Origin: Bretschneidera sinensis
Taxonomy: Eukaryota > Streptophyta > Magnoliopsida > Brassicales > Akaniaceae
Direction: 5' to 3'
Length of the DNA stretch: 64,000 nucleotides
Assembly: GCA_023935145.1 (NCBI GenBank)
Contig: CM043699.1
Coordinates: 70,341,638 to 70,405,637, forward strand
The position numbers were made by a program, and so were the translations under genes. Below, piece by piece: positions 1-11,782 of this stretch. Position 1 is the first letter of the stretch. Each line of letters opens with the position of its first letter. The notes under the pieces are model-generated. The model worked only from the letters and a program-made list of their open reading frames with translations. It ran no database searches and was not told where the DNA came from.

Positions 1-1800
1 TATCTTGAACACCACATTCTTCCTAAAACAATCTACCAAAGCATGATATGCAGATAACCAATTCATTCCCAGAATTAAATCAAAATCTGTCATATCTAAA
101 GGCAACAAATCAACTTCAAATTCTCTATCAACTATACTAATCACACAAGCCCGATAAATTTTTTCAAAAATACCCCTATCCCTAATAGGAACCTCAACAA
201 TAATAGCATGCATCAAAGGATTAACACAAGCATGAATAGATTTCATATACACACTGGATGCAAAAGAATGGATTGCACTAGGATCAATCAATAATCTAGT
301 AGGTCTATTAAGAATAGATACCATACCCATAACAATATCAGGAATGGCCTGTGCATCTTATTGGCTCAACGCATAGACTCTGCTGTCTCTGGGCTGTAAC
401 TGACCACTGCGTCATCTCTTAGTTACTGTTCCTCTATCTCTGCCTTGCATACTCTCTAATCCACCACCCCTCTCCACCTATTTTCTCCCAACACCTCCAG
501 CACTTATCTTAACAGATTTTCCCACTGAACAATCTACACTAATATGTCCTCCCTCACCACATACAAAGCACATCAGAGTAGGAAAATTATGAGATAGATG
601 TCGTATCTGATTACATTTCTAACAAACTTTTATCTCTCGATCATACATCAGATTACCACTTCCCCTTGGTGGTATACTTACTCCACTACCATAACTTCCA
701 ATTCCCATAACCTGTCTCCCAATTCTAGGGGTTCGACCAATATTACTTTGAGCTACAGAAGTAACATATCCTGCTTGTCTCTAGCTCTGTATTACAGTTC
801 CCTGTGACAAGGAATGCCCTCTTTAGAGTGGTCTCCAACCCTGCATACTCATACTACTACCACCTCTGGGTCCCTTAAACCTAGACCTGTTCAGCCAATC
901 CTTCCTACCTCTAAACTTTATCACATCATTCTCAATCTGTAATGCTTTATCCATAATTATAGCATAATTCCCAATACCCATATAAGAGAGTTTAGTTCGA
1001 ATTTCATAGTGTAACCGTATAAAAATCTCTTACATTTCCTCTCCTCCGTATTTACTAACTTAAGTAAAATCCTCGATAGAGCTATAAATCTACTATCATA
1101 CCAAGCCACAGATAAGGCATTCTGCCTTAAATGAATAAAATCTCTCTCCTACTGTGCTCGAAATGTATATGGAAAATACTTCGCAAAGAACACATCCTTA
1201 AACTTATGCCAAGTTAAGGGTTGATCTACCTATGTACACAATCCAAGCAGAATATCCTCCCACCGTTGAGAAGCCTCACATTCCAGCTTAAGTGAAGCAA
1301 AAGCAACCCATCTGTCACTGGTAAGACTTCAAAATATTTCTCATCATGTTTAATCCACTGCTCAGCTTTAATGGGATTTATAGATCCTCTAAAAGACTGG
1401 AGTTTAAGTTTAATAAATCTCACAAAACAATCCCCTTGCATCTTATGTGAAAACACACCCTTTCCCTCATCAGCCTCTCGTCTCACCATATCAGGTTCCA
1501 TTCTACCCCTTTCCTCTAATCTCCTACGTAAATTATTAGCCCTTTCTACTGCTGCATTTCTTCTCTCTATAGCACGATCAAGAACTTCTCTCAACTCATC
1601 CCTCCTAATATCAAATTCTCTCTCACCTCTATTAGTACCAACTATACTAGCAACCTGTTCCCTTGCATGAACCACAGACTTGACCTCCCTCTCTACTTCA
1701 GCTCTTCTAAATATTAGGGACTACCACGTCTTCTCTGATTCAGAACTCTACCTCTAGCTCTACACGTCCACGTGTCATCCTCAGACTCTACATTAACATG
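1..1800 (-). pseudogene. chromovirus A gag and protease, degenerate
   Basis: Gag packages element RNA and the aspartic protease matures the polyprotein. The longest open piece (1226-1675) begins with a charged, Arg/Glu-rich helix (DELREVLDRAIERRNAAVER) and continues into the capsid motif FRGSINPIKAEQWI, where W and the flanking residues match plant Ty3 Gag. The frame then breaks. A CCHC zinc knuckle (CFVCGEGGHISVDC) is encoded near 528-571. Protease follows, with the catalytic triplet as DPS (Asp codon at 283-285, consensus D-S/T-G) and the flap region ending ILGMNWLSAYHALVDCF at the window edge. Several stops and at least one frameshift make this a pseudogene. The gag start is not certain. 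Confidence 0.82.
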
Positions 1801-1864
1801 TAGTTTATTTAAATCTTCCACTTATTTAAATTTTTATGCAGTCTACAAAATCATAAAACCTAAT

Positions 1865-1876
1865 GCTCTGATACCA
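1865..1876 (-). other. primer binding site, chromovirus A
   Basis: The minus strand reads TGGTATCAGAGC, the classic complement of the plant initiator-Met tRNA 3' end. It lies 4 bases inside the LTR edge at 1881. Confidence 0.9.
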
Positions 1877-2325
1877 AAATTGTAACGACCCATCTTGGGT
1901 TAACCACCCTTGAGACGGTGTTGTGACGTTTTGAAATCCCAGTAAGACACATATATGCACCAATATAAAAATACATCCACTGAAATTAAAAATTTTATCC
2001 AATCCTCTATTCTTTTCAGAGGAGATACATCTTCATTATTTACCTTATTATGAGGTTCATAATATATAATCAATCATATAATTTCTGTTATATCATACTA
2101 TCATATTTATTTCTCATCATATCTGTCTCTTGGTGAGTCTTATTTTTCTATTAAAAATTTCACAATCAAGATTGGTACTTTAGCATCTCAATCAATAATA
2201 ATAAAATAACCAAATAAATAAATGCATGTGTTTAAATCATCTTTCTTTTTTTTTTCTTTTTCATCACATCATCTCATTATTTCATATTATCATCTGGGAA
2301 CATCTTCCCATATGTTGACATGTTT

Positions 2326-2475
2326 CAGCCAAGCCAACTACCTTCCTGGTCTTCTCAGCCAGACTAGTTACCTTCCTGGTCTTTTCAGCCATACCAACTA
2401 CTTTCCTAGTCTTCTCAGCCAGACCAGTTACCTTCCTAGTCTTCTCAGCCAGACCAAGCTGCCTTTCTGGTCTTT
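2326..2475. repeat. 30-bp tandem repeat x5 in chromovirus A LTR
   Basis: Units begin at 2326, 2356, 2386, 2416 and 2446, each starting CAGCCA and containing a CCTTCCTxGTCTT core. The exact 30-bp spacing gives a fortuitous open frame with a 10-residue repeat. I treat this as a minisatellite, not a gene. Confidence 0.88.
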
Positions 2476-2578
2476 TCTTTTATGCATATGAGCAATAATA
2501 CGCAAGCAAGCATACATCAAAGCATTCAATTCACTATCTAGCTCTTTCTCAAAATTATTATTTTTATCATATTTATTA

Positions 2579-2583
2579 ATTTG
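2579..2583. repeat. target site duplication ATTTG, left of Sirevirus
   Basis: Matches ATTTG at 40025-40029. Removing the Sirevirus and one copy rejoins the chromovirus A LTR. Confidence 0.93.
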
Positions 2584-2894
2584 TGTTGACCTATATTTGA
2601 TTTTAATAATGACAAAACACTACGTTAATTGCATTAACAGTTTTATCTTAGTGTTTAAGCTGCAAAAGCATTTAGTATAGAAACAAAGGTGCAAGAACTC
2701 AACTTGATTAAGACACCAAGATAAGATAGAAGATCTAGAATAGGCATTAAGGTTATTAAAATAATTATAAATCTCTCATATTCAATTACATAGCTTGATA
2801 TGTGGCTCAGTTTACAAAAGACTTTGACAAAACTATTCATACAAATGTTTCTAAATCAAAAACAGTTTTAAAACATGAAAAACTGGGTTGAAGG

Positions 2895-3090
2895 ACAAAC
2901 CAATCGACTTGCTCCACATACCAGTCGATTGGGATATGGGACAGAAGGTTCCCAGCCGACTGATGTTGAGGATCTAGTCGACTGGTAACTGGGACAAAAA
3001 GTTCCCAGTCAACTAGTGCTTAGGAGCCAGTCTATTGGTACTCTCCCTAAGCCTAAAAATGAAGATTTTTTCACTTGACCCAGTCGACTG
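2895..3090. promoter_or_regulatory. cluster of CCAGTCGACTGG-type palindromes in LTR
   Basis: At least seven variants of a dyad of the form ACCAGTCGACTGGT occur here. The cluster recurs in the 3' LTR (39130-39350) and downstream of pol (36487-36750). Dense LTR palindromes are a known trait of Sireviruses. A regulatory role is inferred. Confidence 0.7.
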
Positions 3091-3455
3091 GTAATTCAAA
3101 AAATATGATGTTTTGAGACGCAGGATTTGAGCATTTAATGCCTCAAACCTACCAAGTCAGTGTGAAATTGCCATATTGATTCAAGGTTATATAAACCCAT
3201 TTCCATGAGCATTTAAAAATATAAGAGAACATATTTAATTCACAAGAAAAGCTCATTAATTCTCAAAAGCTTTGAAATACTTATTGTTGAGCCATTCTTC
3301 AAGCTTATTCTTGAAAGATAGATATTATTCATTTGTAAAAGGACTTATTGCTATCTCTCTACTATTTACTTTACAACAAATCTCATTTATTGTAAAGGGG
3401 AAAGAGTTGTAATAACTCTTAGAGTGTTTAGAATTAAATACTTCTTTATAACTTT

Positions 3456-3518
3456 CGTGAGGAAGGGATTAGCTTCCGTGAGGAAGGGATTAGCTTCTAT
3501 AAGGAAGGGATTAGTTCT
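3456..3518. repeat. 21-bp tandem repeat x3 in Sirevirus LTR
   Basis: Units start at 3456, 3477 and 3498 with core AGGAAGGGATTAGCTT. The same triple array is at 39709-39770 in the 3' LTR, so it predates insertion. Confidence 0.88.
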
Positions 3519-3800
3519 ATGGTTTGTGCAATACCCATGAAGTTGCACGACTAAAGTTTTAGTGGATTGCTTCAAGGAGGTTCCTTGAAGAGAGTGGACG
3601 TAGGATCGAAAGGATTCTGATATTGCCGAACTACTATAAACGAAGTTTGTACTTTCTCTTCCTTTGAACTCCTTTACTTTCAAGTATATATTTTTATTGT
3701 ATGCATTGTGTATTTAACTGCTTAAAAACTTACAAGTGTAATTAGAAAAAGTTTTTAAAACAAATTAACCCCTTCTTGGGTTTGAACCTCGGTTTACAAT

Positions 3801-3812
3801 TGGTATCAGAGC
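3801..3812 (+). other. primer binding site, Sirevirus
   Basis: TGGTATCAGAGC, complementary to initiator-Met tRNA, 2 bases after the 5' LTR. Confidence 0.93.
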
Positions 3813-3853
3813 CTTGTACTCAATTTTAGGCTTAAAATCTTTGAATTGATCCA

Positions 3854-5395
3854 ATGGCATCTAATAGCTATACCGAAGGGCATTCCTATACTAGGCCTCC
3901 GTTGTCCAATGGCTCCAACTTTAACGATTGAAAAAATAGAATGAAAATCTTTGTCGAATGATAAGATTACAATCTATGGAGGGTCATTGAAGAGGGACCT
4001 AGAATTCCTACAAAGGAAATAACCATTGGAGAAATCAATCATACAATGCCTAAACTCAAAACAAAGTTTAATGAAGAGGATTAGAGAATGATGTCTCTTA
4101 ATAGTAGAGCAGCTAGCACGTTACATTGTGCTCTAGATATTACTAAATACAATAAATTTTTTGTATGTATTTTAGCTAAAGAAATTTGGGACAAATTGCA
4201 AGTTATATGTGAAGGAACTAGCAAAGTTAAAAAATCAAAAATCTATATGCTAGTGTCCGAGTATGAATATTTCAAAATGTCTCCAAATGAAACTATTTCT
4301 CAAATGCACTCACGTTTTACTACCATTGTTAACGGTTTAAAGCTTCTTGGTAGGAAAATTAAGGAATTTGAACTAACAAGGAAGATCTTAAGGTCTTTGC
4401 AACCATCACGGAGGCCAAAGATCTTGACAAACTTGATGTCGAAACACCTCTCGGATCACTATTGATATACGAGATGGAGAAAATGAATCCTATTGTCAAT
4501 GATGATGAGAAGAAGAAAAAAGTGATTGCTCTTAAGGCCTCTACGAGCAACAAAGAGGAAGAAACGAAAGAAGAGGTAGAGAGCAGCGAAGAAGATGGTG
4601 AGATGGCTCTAATCACCAAAAGGTTTCACAAGTTCTTGAAAAAGAGCAAGACACCTTACATAAGGGATTCCACTCCAAAGAGGGAACCCCTTATGTGTTA
4701 CGGTTACAAAAAGACCGGTCATATCAAAGTCAATTGTATAATAGTAAGAAAACCATATAAGAGCTTCAAAAAGAAAGCTATGATTGCTACCACTTGGAGT
4801 GATGACAAAGAAGAAGAATCCTTAGACAATGAGGTTGGATATGAGGAGATTTCCAACCTATGTCTAATGGCAATTGACAATGAGAATGAGGTATCAAATT
4901 CTTGCCCTTCTAATAATAACATTGTTAGTAGTAGTGAAGAATTAATAGAGGTTATAAATGAAATGCATGACAAATTGAAGAAATTCAATTCTAGGAATAC
5001 CACCCTCAAAAAAGAAGTCGCATCTCTTTCTAAAGAGATGGAAGGCTTAAAGGAAGAAAAACAAAGACTATCTTCCATGCTTTATGATTCTTCACAAGAT
5101 TTTCTAAAAAATGAAAATGAAAATGAAAACTTAGAGAAGAAAATAATGGATTTAAATAACACTATATCTAGACTTATGCTTGGAAAATAAAATCTAGATG
5201 AAGTGTTCTCTTGCCAAAGATTGGAAAATTCGGGTTTGGTTATTCTCCATTAGGCAAGCAAAAATCAAAAGAGACCTTATTCATGAAAGCAACATATGTG
5301 AATGAAGCCTCTACTTCCAAAGCCACTAGCAAGATCAAAAGTATTCCTTCAATATATGCTAGTAGGTCTAAGAATGTAAATTTAAATTTTAATGC
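3854..5395 (+). pseudogene. Sirevirus gag, broken
   Basis: Structural Gag of the Sirevirus. The start ATG at 3854 follows the primer site by about 40 bases. The N-terminal part carries three Trp-to-stop changes (DWKN, EWYD and EDWR positions), then reads openly from 4088 to 4465. A frameshift leads to 4462-5190. The second part has an acidic Glu/Lys tract, then a zinc knuckle reading CYGYKKTGHIKVNC, in which the second Cys has become Tyr. It ends with a long coiled coil (about residues 145-240 of that segment). The coiled coil and length fit Sirevirus Gag. Athila-1 cuts the gene at 5400 and the reading resumes at 21134. Confidence 0.85.
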
Positions 5396-5400
5396 ATATA
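5396..5400. repeat. target site duplication ATATA, left of Athila-1
   Basis: Matches ATATA at 21129-21133. Confidence 0.88.
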
Positions 5401-6964
5401 TGATAAGCACTGAATGTCACACATTTAAGCCCAGTAATTTGCATACGTTAATCCTTTAGCCTTGTTACAATTTATCTTTTGTAGTGTTTTACATGCTTTT
5501 AGGTTTCCCAAGAGGAGTACAAAAAAAACCCATCATTTCTAAATTGTTAAAGATAAATTAAGAATTTTTCTAAATCATGTTTTCACTAGCAAAGGGTGAA
5601 AAGGAGCTTCACTAAATTTCCAGAATTGCCCACACAGATCAATCATTTTTGCAGATTAAGCTGTATTGATTCAAGAAGAACCAAGAGATGAGCCATATAT
5701 GCTTGGAAAGATTCAGATGTCTATTATCTGGAATTTTACAGCTTGTAAATACAATTTTTCTAGAGAAAGTTATGGCAGTTTTAGTAGACAAAGGTCAGGC
5801 TGTGCGTGATTTCAACGTGGTAGACATGGAGGAGCTATTAAATTCTGATTTTTTTAGGATTTGCATGGCTGGAAAAGGAATTTGAGTGCCTAAATAAGTT
5901 TAGGGAAAAATTACCAAAACAAAAATAGGCACACATTTAATTTCTAGGGTTTTGTTGAGGGTTCTATAAATACATGTTTAAGAGACCAAAAAGAGAACAA
6001 TTTCTTTTTACTATATTTTCTTCTACGGTGGCCGTCTTCACGCATGGGAGCTCTTGTTCTCTGAGGATTATCATCATAGAGGAGTTGTCTCTTCTTTCTT
6101 TTATCTATTTTTTTTATGATGAGGATAGTTTTCATTAGAATTATGTGTAACTAAATATTTTAGTTAGGGCTCGATTGAAGTGCTAGTCATGTTTTCTTAA
6201 GGATTTCGATTTGCTTTGTTACAATTTTTTTTGTGATGCTTAATTAATTAATTCCTGGTTTTATTTCATTTGTCATATAGTTTATGTATTATTCTTGATC
6301 ATCATATATATGTGTTGTATGGAGATTTTTAGGTAGGTAAATTTAGATGACCGAGTCTTGTGCCTACACTAAGTGACGAAGTAACCAATTATAGGTTCTT
6401 GGGATTAATCAATATGAAAAACCAGAATAGATACCATGTTCAAGGTTTCACGTGTTTGTTTATTTCCATTGTTTTATGCTTTCTTGAAGTGCAACTTAGT
6501 AGATACCATGCTAAATACTTTGAAAATGAAAAGAGTTAGAGTAGACACCCATGCCTAACTTATTGCTTAGGGAAATCAATAGCTTAAGGAGTAGATATCA
6601 TGCCTTAGGTTAGTAAACATGAAGCATCTAAATCTAGTTTGTAGCATTGTGCAAGTCATTTGCTTTAAAGAAGATGATTAGTGGTGAATATCAAAGCCTT
6701 AACTTATTTCTCATTATTTCAATTCTAGTTTCAAGATTGTTTTATGATTTTCTTTCACTAGTATAATCTTTTTGTTTATTCAAATATGTTATTTTTTGTT
6801 TCATTTAGATAGAAGCTTTAGGAAATTATATTTAAACATAATTAATCCAATCCTCGTGGGAATGATCTTGTATTTGGTAGCTATACTATTTGTTTGATAT
6901 TGTGCACTTGTGAGTTAAAACATACATTTAGAAACTTATTATTTAGGTTGATATTTGTATAACA
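5401..6964 (+). repeat. Athila-1 5' LTR (1564 bp)
   Basis: Begins TGATAAGCAC and ends GTATAACA just before the primer site. The 3' LTR is about 460 bp shorter owing to one internal gap. Confidence 0.92.
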
Positions 6965-6970
6965 AGTTTT

Positions 6971-6986
6971 TGGCACCGTTGTCGGG
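6971..6986 (+). other. primer binding site, Athila-1 (tRNA-Asp type)
   Basis: TGGCACCGTTGTCGGG is a two-mismatch version of the TGGCGCCGTTGCCGGG primer site typical of Athila elements. Confidence 0.9.
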
Positions 6987-7079
6987 ATTGTGCTAAATTG
7001 TGTTTAATTTTCATGTTAAAAAAAATCAAAAAATATATTTACTGTTTACATGATATATTGCAGGATTGAAATTTCGTTT

Positions 7080-8815
7080 ATGCAAGGTCGTCGGTCCCAG
7101 AATTTAGCCATCATTGTATACAATCCAGAGATTGAACGAAACCTTAGACGATGTCGGAGGCGAAAAAGGAGAATCTAAAAAGAAGAAAGATCAGAATCTG
7201 AGGAAGTAATGGAGGATGAAGAAGCAGAAAATCCACCAGTTCGAAAGCCAATAAAGAGCTCATTTATTCCACAAAACCTTAATCAACCATCATGCATCTC
7301 CTACCAACCAACTATGTAGAGCAACTTCAATCTATCTCCTCATTTACTTAGTATGGTACCACATTACAGAGGCACACCTTCTGAGGATCCATGTTTGAAC
7401 ATTAGAGATTTCTTTGATCTAAGCAAGACTCAGAATATCCAAGGCTTAACTCCATAAAGAATCAGGTTAATCCTCTTTCCTTCTTCTTTAAAAGATAATG
7501 CTAAGTTGTGGTTGAACTCTTTATCTATAGGTTCCATTAACAATTGGGAGGCGTTGGCCACTAAATTTCTAAAGTAGTTTTTCATAGCTCAAAATACAGA
7601 GCAACTTAGAAGGGAGATTCAAACCTTTCAATAGAAAGACAGAGATCTTTTCTTTAAAGCATGGGAACATTTCAATGAGTTACTTCTCAAGTGTCCACAC
7701 CATAATCTATCTCAAGATGATCAGGTACAAGCTTTTTATGAAGGTTTAAATGATATTAATCAAATTCTTGTTGATTCAGCTTGTGGAGGTGTGCTTATGG
7801 AAAAGAACAGTGAGGAAGCTATTGAGCTATTTGAGACATTAAGTGAAAATTCTCAACAAGTCTCATCAAGGGGAAGGCAAGGAGTAAAAAGTAAGGGTGT
7901 GTATGAAGAAAGCACCAATGGTGGAGTCTAGACTCAGATGGCGGCAATGGAGAGGAAGTTAGATGTGCTAGTGAGAGCAATGTCAACCTAGAACATCTCT
8001 CAAGTTCAACAAGTTACGAAAGTCGAGGTATGCGCTATATGCTCTCACTCTAATCATACTACTGAGACTTATCCTATGCCTTTTTTTACAGAGCAAGAGC
8101 ATGCAAATTATGTGGGATAAAGCAACTATCCTCCTAAGAACAACCCCTATTCAAATACTTACAATGCAGGGTGGAGAAATCACCCCAATCTTTCTTGGAG
8201 TAACAATCAGAACGTTCTGAATCCACAAGGGCAGCAAAGGAATTTCCAACAGGGAAATAATTATCAGATTCCACCACAAAGTGGTGCAATAGAATCTTAA
8301 GTAGAAAAAGAATGATATTGAAGGTGCCATTCTCCAGTTCTTAACTACACAACAACATACTAATGCTCAGACTAGTCAGACCATTCGGAGATTGGAGGTA
8401 CAAGTAGGGCAATTGGCCAAGGAACTGAGTGAGAGAAAGAGAGGAGAATTCCCATCACAGACCATACCAAACTCAAGAAGTCAAGAAGAGCTCAAGGCTA
8501 TGACAGTCCTTAGGAGTGGTAAAGTCATTGATAATAAGGTGGGAACATATAAGAAAGTGGAAGCACCTCTAACAGAAGCTGTGACCTCCACAAAGGTAAG
8601 TGAGAAAGAAAATGTGATATTGCCACCCTTCCCTCAAAGGTTAGTTAAGCATAAAAAAGAACAACAACGTCTTGATATTTTTGAAACTTTAAGAAAAGTA
8701 GAAATCAATATTCCTTTACTTGATGCAATTAAACAAATCCCATCTTATGCTAAGTTCTTAAAAATTGTTGTACTAACAAAAGAAAGTTATAGGAATATGA
8801 GAAAGTTGCATTGAT
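7080..8815 (+). pseudogene. Athila-1 gag, degenerate
   Basis: ATG at 7080 begins MQGRRSQNLAIIVYNPEIER and is followed by an Arg-rich stretch, then a stop. Recognisable Gag blocks follow with scattered stops: DFFDLSKTQNIQGLTP, LFPSSLKDNAKLWLNSL and CPHHNLSQDDQVQAFYEGL. A knuckle-like CAICSHSNHTTETYP follows near 8030, where the last Cys is Tyr. The open tail (8392-8814) contains QVGQLAKELSERKRGEFPSQ and LDIFETLRKVEINIPLLDAI, conserved linker motifs of Athila Gag-Pol. At least ten stops mark it as non-functional. Confidence 0.82.
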
Positions 8816-9384
8816 AGAGAAGGTAAGCGTGGTCTTGTTGAGAAAGTTACCACCTAAACTAAAAGATCCAAGTAGTTTTACTATTCCTTGTAGGATTGGT
8901 GACCAACTCTTTGAACGTGCTTTGCTTGATTTTGGGGTAAGTATCAATTTGCTAATCTATACGGTTTATGAGAAATTGAATTTGAGGGAACTTCAACCAA
9001 CCTCAATTACATTACAATTGGTAGACAGAAGCATCAAGAGACCTAATGGTATTATAGAGGATGTCTTAATTTAGGTAAATCAATTTATTTTGCTTGTTGA
9101 TTTTGTTGTTTTGGATATGGAAGAATAACCTATGCCATCATCTCTGCCCATTATTTTAGGTAGACCCTTTATAAGTACTGCTGATACAAAAATGTGTTAA
9201 AAAGGGTACTATAAGCATGAAAGTAAATGGTGAAAAGATAGAGTTTAAGGTGTTTGATGCATTGAAATTTTCACCTGATAATCATGATTGCTTCAATATT
9301 TGTATGGTTCAAAGTGTTGTTGAGCAAGTCTTTTAGGTACATAGCGTTGATCCATTAGAGGTTGCCATAACTCATAGTCTCATA
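8811..9384 (+). pseudogene. Athila-1 aspartic protease, degenerate
   Basis: Protease that would release Athila proteins. The motif ALLDFGVSINLL (Asp codon at 8928-8930; Athila consensus D-L-G) is followed by LQPTSITLQLVDRSIKRP and the C-terminal ILGRPF motif near 9155. Stops occur at 9072 and 9127, and the frame is lost near 9200. The neighbours, gag upstream and RT downstream, are in the normal order. Confidence 0.8.
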
Positions 9385-10643
9385 ATGCCTAACATTGAGC
9401 AAGATTTTGAAAGTGTTTATGTTGACATGATTGAGGCCATACACTCCCTTGAGGCTCCTAAGCATTATCCAAGTAAGTACATACCTCCATTTGAAACTCT
9501 TGTGCCTACTAATACTACTCTTATACCTTCTACTGTCAAGGTGCCAGATTTAGAATTGAAGCAGTTGCCTGAACACCTGACATATGCTTACTTGGGAGAG
9601 AACCAGACACTACTAGTGATAGTTGCTGCAAACTTAGGTTTGGGCGAAGAGGAGAAGCTATTGAGAGTTCTTAGAGAGAATAAGACTGCATTAGGGTGGA
9701 CCATTGCTAACATCAAGGGCATAAGTCTAGCCTACTACATGCATAGGATCCTCCTTAAAGATAATGTAAGACCGACCAGAGATGCACAAAGAAGACTTAA
9801 CCTACATATGAATGAAGCAGTCAAAGTAGTGGTTCTTAAATTGTTGGATGTTGGCATCATCTACCCTATCTCAGATAGTAAGTGGGTGAGTCCAGTTCAA
9901 GTGGTGCCTAAGAAAAGTGGAATCACAGTGATGAAAAATGAGGAAATGAGCTTGGTCCTACCAAGATGACCACAGGTTGGAGAGTCTGCATCGATTACAG
10001 GAAGCTCAATAAGGAAACCAGGAAAGATCACTTCCCTCTACCGTTTATAGATCAAATGTTAGAGAGGTTAGCATGTCATAGCCATTACTGTTTTTTGGAT
10101 GGGTATAGTGACTATAACCAGATTAATGTAGCACCAGAGGACCAGGAGAATACCACTTTCACATGCCTCTTTGGAATATTTTCATACAGGAGGATACCAT
10201 TTGGGTTATGTAATGCACCTGCCACATTTCAAAGGTGCATGATGAGCATATTCTCAAACATGGTGGAAAGATTCATCGAGGTATTTATAGATGATTTCAA
10301 TGTTTTGGGTTTTAATTTTGATGAGTGTCTTAACCATTTGCAGGTTGTCCTTAAAAGATGTGAAGACTATAACTTAGTGTTGAATTGGGAAAAGTGTCAT
10401 TTCATGGTACAACAAGGTATTGTTTTGGGTCATGTTATTTCCAGCAGGGGCATTGAGGTGGATAACGCAAAAATTGATACCATCTCCAAATTACCTCCTC
10501 TTACATTAGTTAATGGTGTGAGAAGTTTTTTAGGGCATGTAGGGTTCTACAGAAGATTCATAAAAGACTTTTTAAAGATTTTCAAACCTCTTTGTGTGTT
10601 GTTGACTAAGGATGTTAAGTTTGTATGAACAGAAGAGTGCATG
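9385..10643 (+). pseudogene. Athila-1 reverse transcriptase, truncated
   Basis: RT copies element RNA into cDNA. Two overlapping open pieces (9385-9969 and 9966-10628) differ by one frameshift just before TTGWRVCIDYRKLN. The second piece holds the fingers and palm: RKDHFPLPFIDQMLERLA, the first catalytic Asp in CFLDGYSDYNQI (residue 45), FGLCNAPATFQRCM, and FIDDF (residues 108-111) in place of the usual YMDDF or FMDDF. The thumb end RSFLGHVGFYRRFIKDF is present. A stop replaces Trp at FVWTEEC, and sequence identity ends at about 10643, where inverted LTR sequence begins. RNase H and integrase do not follow. This is the most complete Athila RT in the window. Confidence 0.9.
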
Positions 10644-10648
10644 ACTGT

Positions 10649-11782
10649 CATTCCCATAGGGATTGGTATTTTTTGATTTAAAATTAATTTCGCAATATAA
10701 AACGACAGAAAGAAAATATAAGTTTGATTCGATAATGATAAAAGTGTAGGGATTTGATATCCACCACTAATCATGCTTTCCCAATAAAACTATGTGCCAA
10801 TGCTTTAATCACATTATGAATACCTAATGTTGTCAACCTAAGGGCATGGTGTATACTCCTTAAGCTATTGAGTTCCCTAATCAACGAGTTAGGCATAGTG
10901 TATACTGTAATTCTTTTCTTTCTTAAAGGATTTAGCATGGTGTATACTAAGTTGTTCTTTAAGAGAGCATAATATTTGTGAAAATCGACAAACACACGAG
11001 ACCTAGGGCATGTTATATACTCTCGGTTTCCCATGCTGATTAACCCAAGAACCCGGCATGGATTTCTTTTGTTACTATTATTAAACCTAGGGCTCGGTCA
11101 TCCAAATTGATTTAATTAACTAATCCGTACCACATGCATATGTTGATTAGGCAAACACATATGAGGAATTCAAAAAAACAGGCATTAATTAAGTTAAGCA
11201 TCATAGTATAACTATCACAAAGGCAACAATATTGAATTATGGAAAAGCATAATTAGGGCTTCAATCGAGCCTTACTAGCAATTTAGTCACACATGAGTTT
11301 GATGTTAAAAATCTTCATAAAGTAAATTAAAAGGAGAAGAATAAACCTGAAAATACTTCCTAGAAGAGTCGTCAATTCTTCTGTAAAATCTCCTCTTCCC
11401 CTCCCCTATTTCTATGTTTACAAGCCTATTTATAAAGTTTAGGAACATTTGGAAACCCTAAAAATCGTAAAACAAAACCCTACATTTATTTCCAAAATAG
11501 GAATAATTGTTTTATTATTCACTGATGCACGTGTGCGCTCGATCCTTGGCTTAGGTGTTAGAGCACTGTTGCACTCGATCGCAAGTCTCTGTGCTCGATC
11601 GCACTAGGTAGATTCTAGCTTTTCTAGATTTACTCTTCGAGCTAGATAACCCATAATGCTCTCTTTTCTCCAAAAACCTAGAAAAACACAAAAAGGAAAT
11701 AAAATAGAATGAAATAACACAAACTAGGAACTTAACAAATGTAAATTAAAGGGCTTAAATATGAATATTTAAGAACTTATCA
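10649..11782 (-). repeat. truncated Athila 3' LTR
   Basis: Aligns with the Athila-3 LTR (59455-60719) except for its outer 100 bases. Its inner edge TATCA abuts the polypurine tract complement. It contains GCGATCGAG-type dyads at 11531-11610. Confidence 0.85.

Larger units (their letters stand above)
1..2583 (-). mobile_element. Ty3 chromovirus A (Tekay/Del-like), window-truncated
   Basis: Right-hand (5') end of a minus-strand Ty3/gypsy element whose pol lies beyond the window start. Reading leftwards on the minus strand it shows LTR, initiator-Met primer site, gag, zinc knuckle and protease. Its LTR is broken at 2583 by the Sirevirus and resumes at 40030-41006. The protease motif ILGMNWLSAYHA and the LTR start TGTAACGACCC point to a Tekay/Del-like chromovirus. 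That lineage name is an inference, because integrase and chromodomain are not in view. Confidence 0.85.
1881..2583 (-). repeat. chromovirus A 5' LTR, first piece
   Basis: Starts TGTAACGACCC on the plus strand next to the primer site, and matches the LTR of chromovirus B at 57896. It is interrupted at 2583 by the Sirevirus and continues at 40030. The joined length is about 1680 bp, against 718 bp for the B copy, so one has gained or lost about 1 kb. Confidence 0.88.
2584..3798 (+). repeat. Sirevirus 5' LTR (1215 bp)
   Basis: Begins TGTTGACCTATATTTG and ends CGGTTTACA, directly before the primer site. It aligns with 38817-40024. It contains GTCGAC palindromes and a 21-bp tandem repeat. Confidence 0.93.

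Noticed and set aside
2222..2491. 89-codon frame with a 10-residue repeat
   Set aside because: Explained by the five 30-bp units in the chromovirus LTR.
3801..3812. Possible tRNA genes at TGGTATCAGAGC sites
   Set aside because: Only the 12-base primer complement is present, with no cloverleaf around it.
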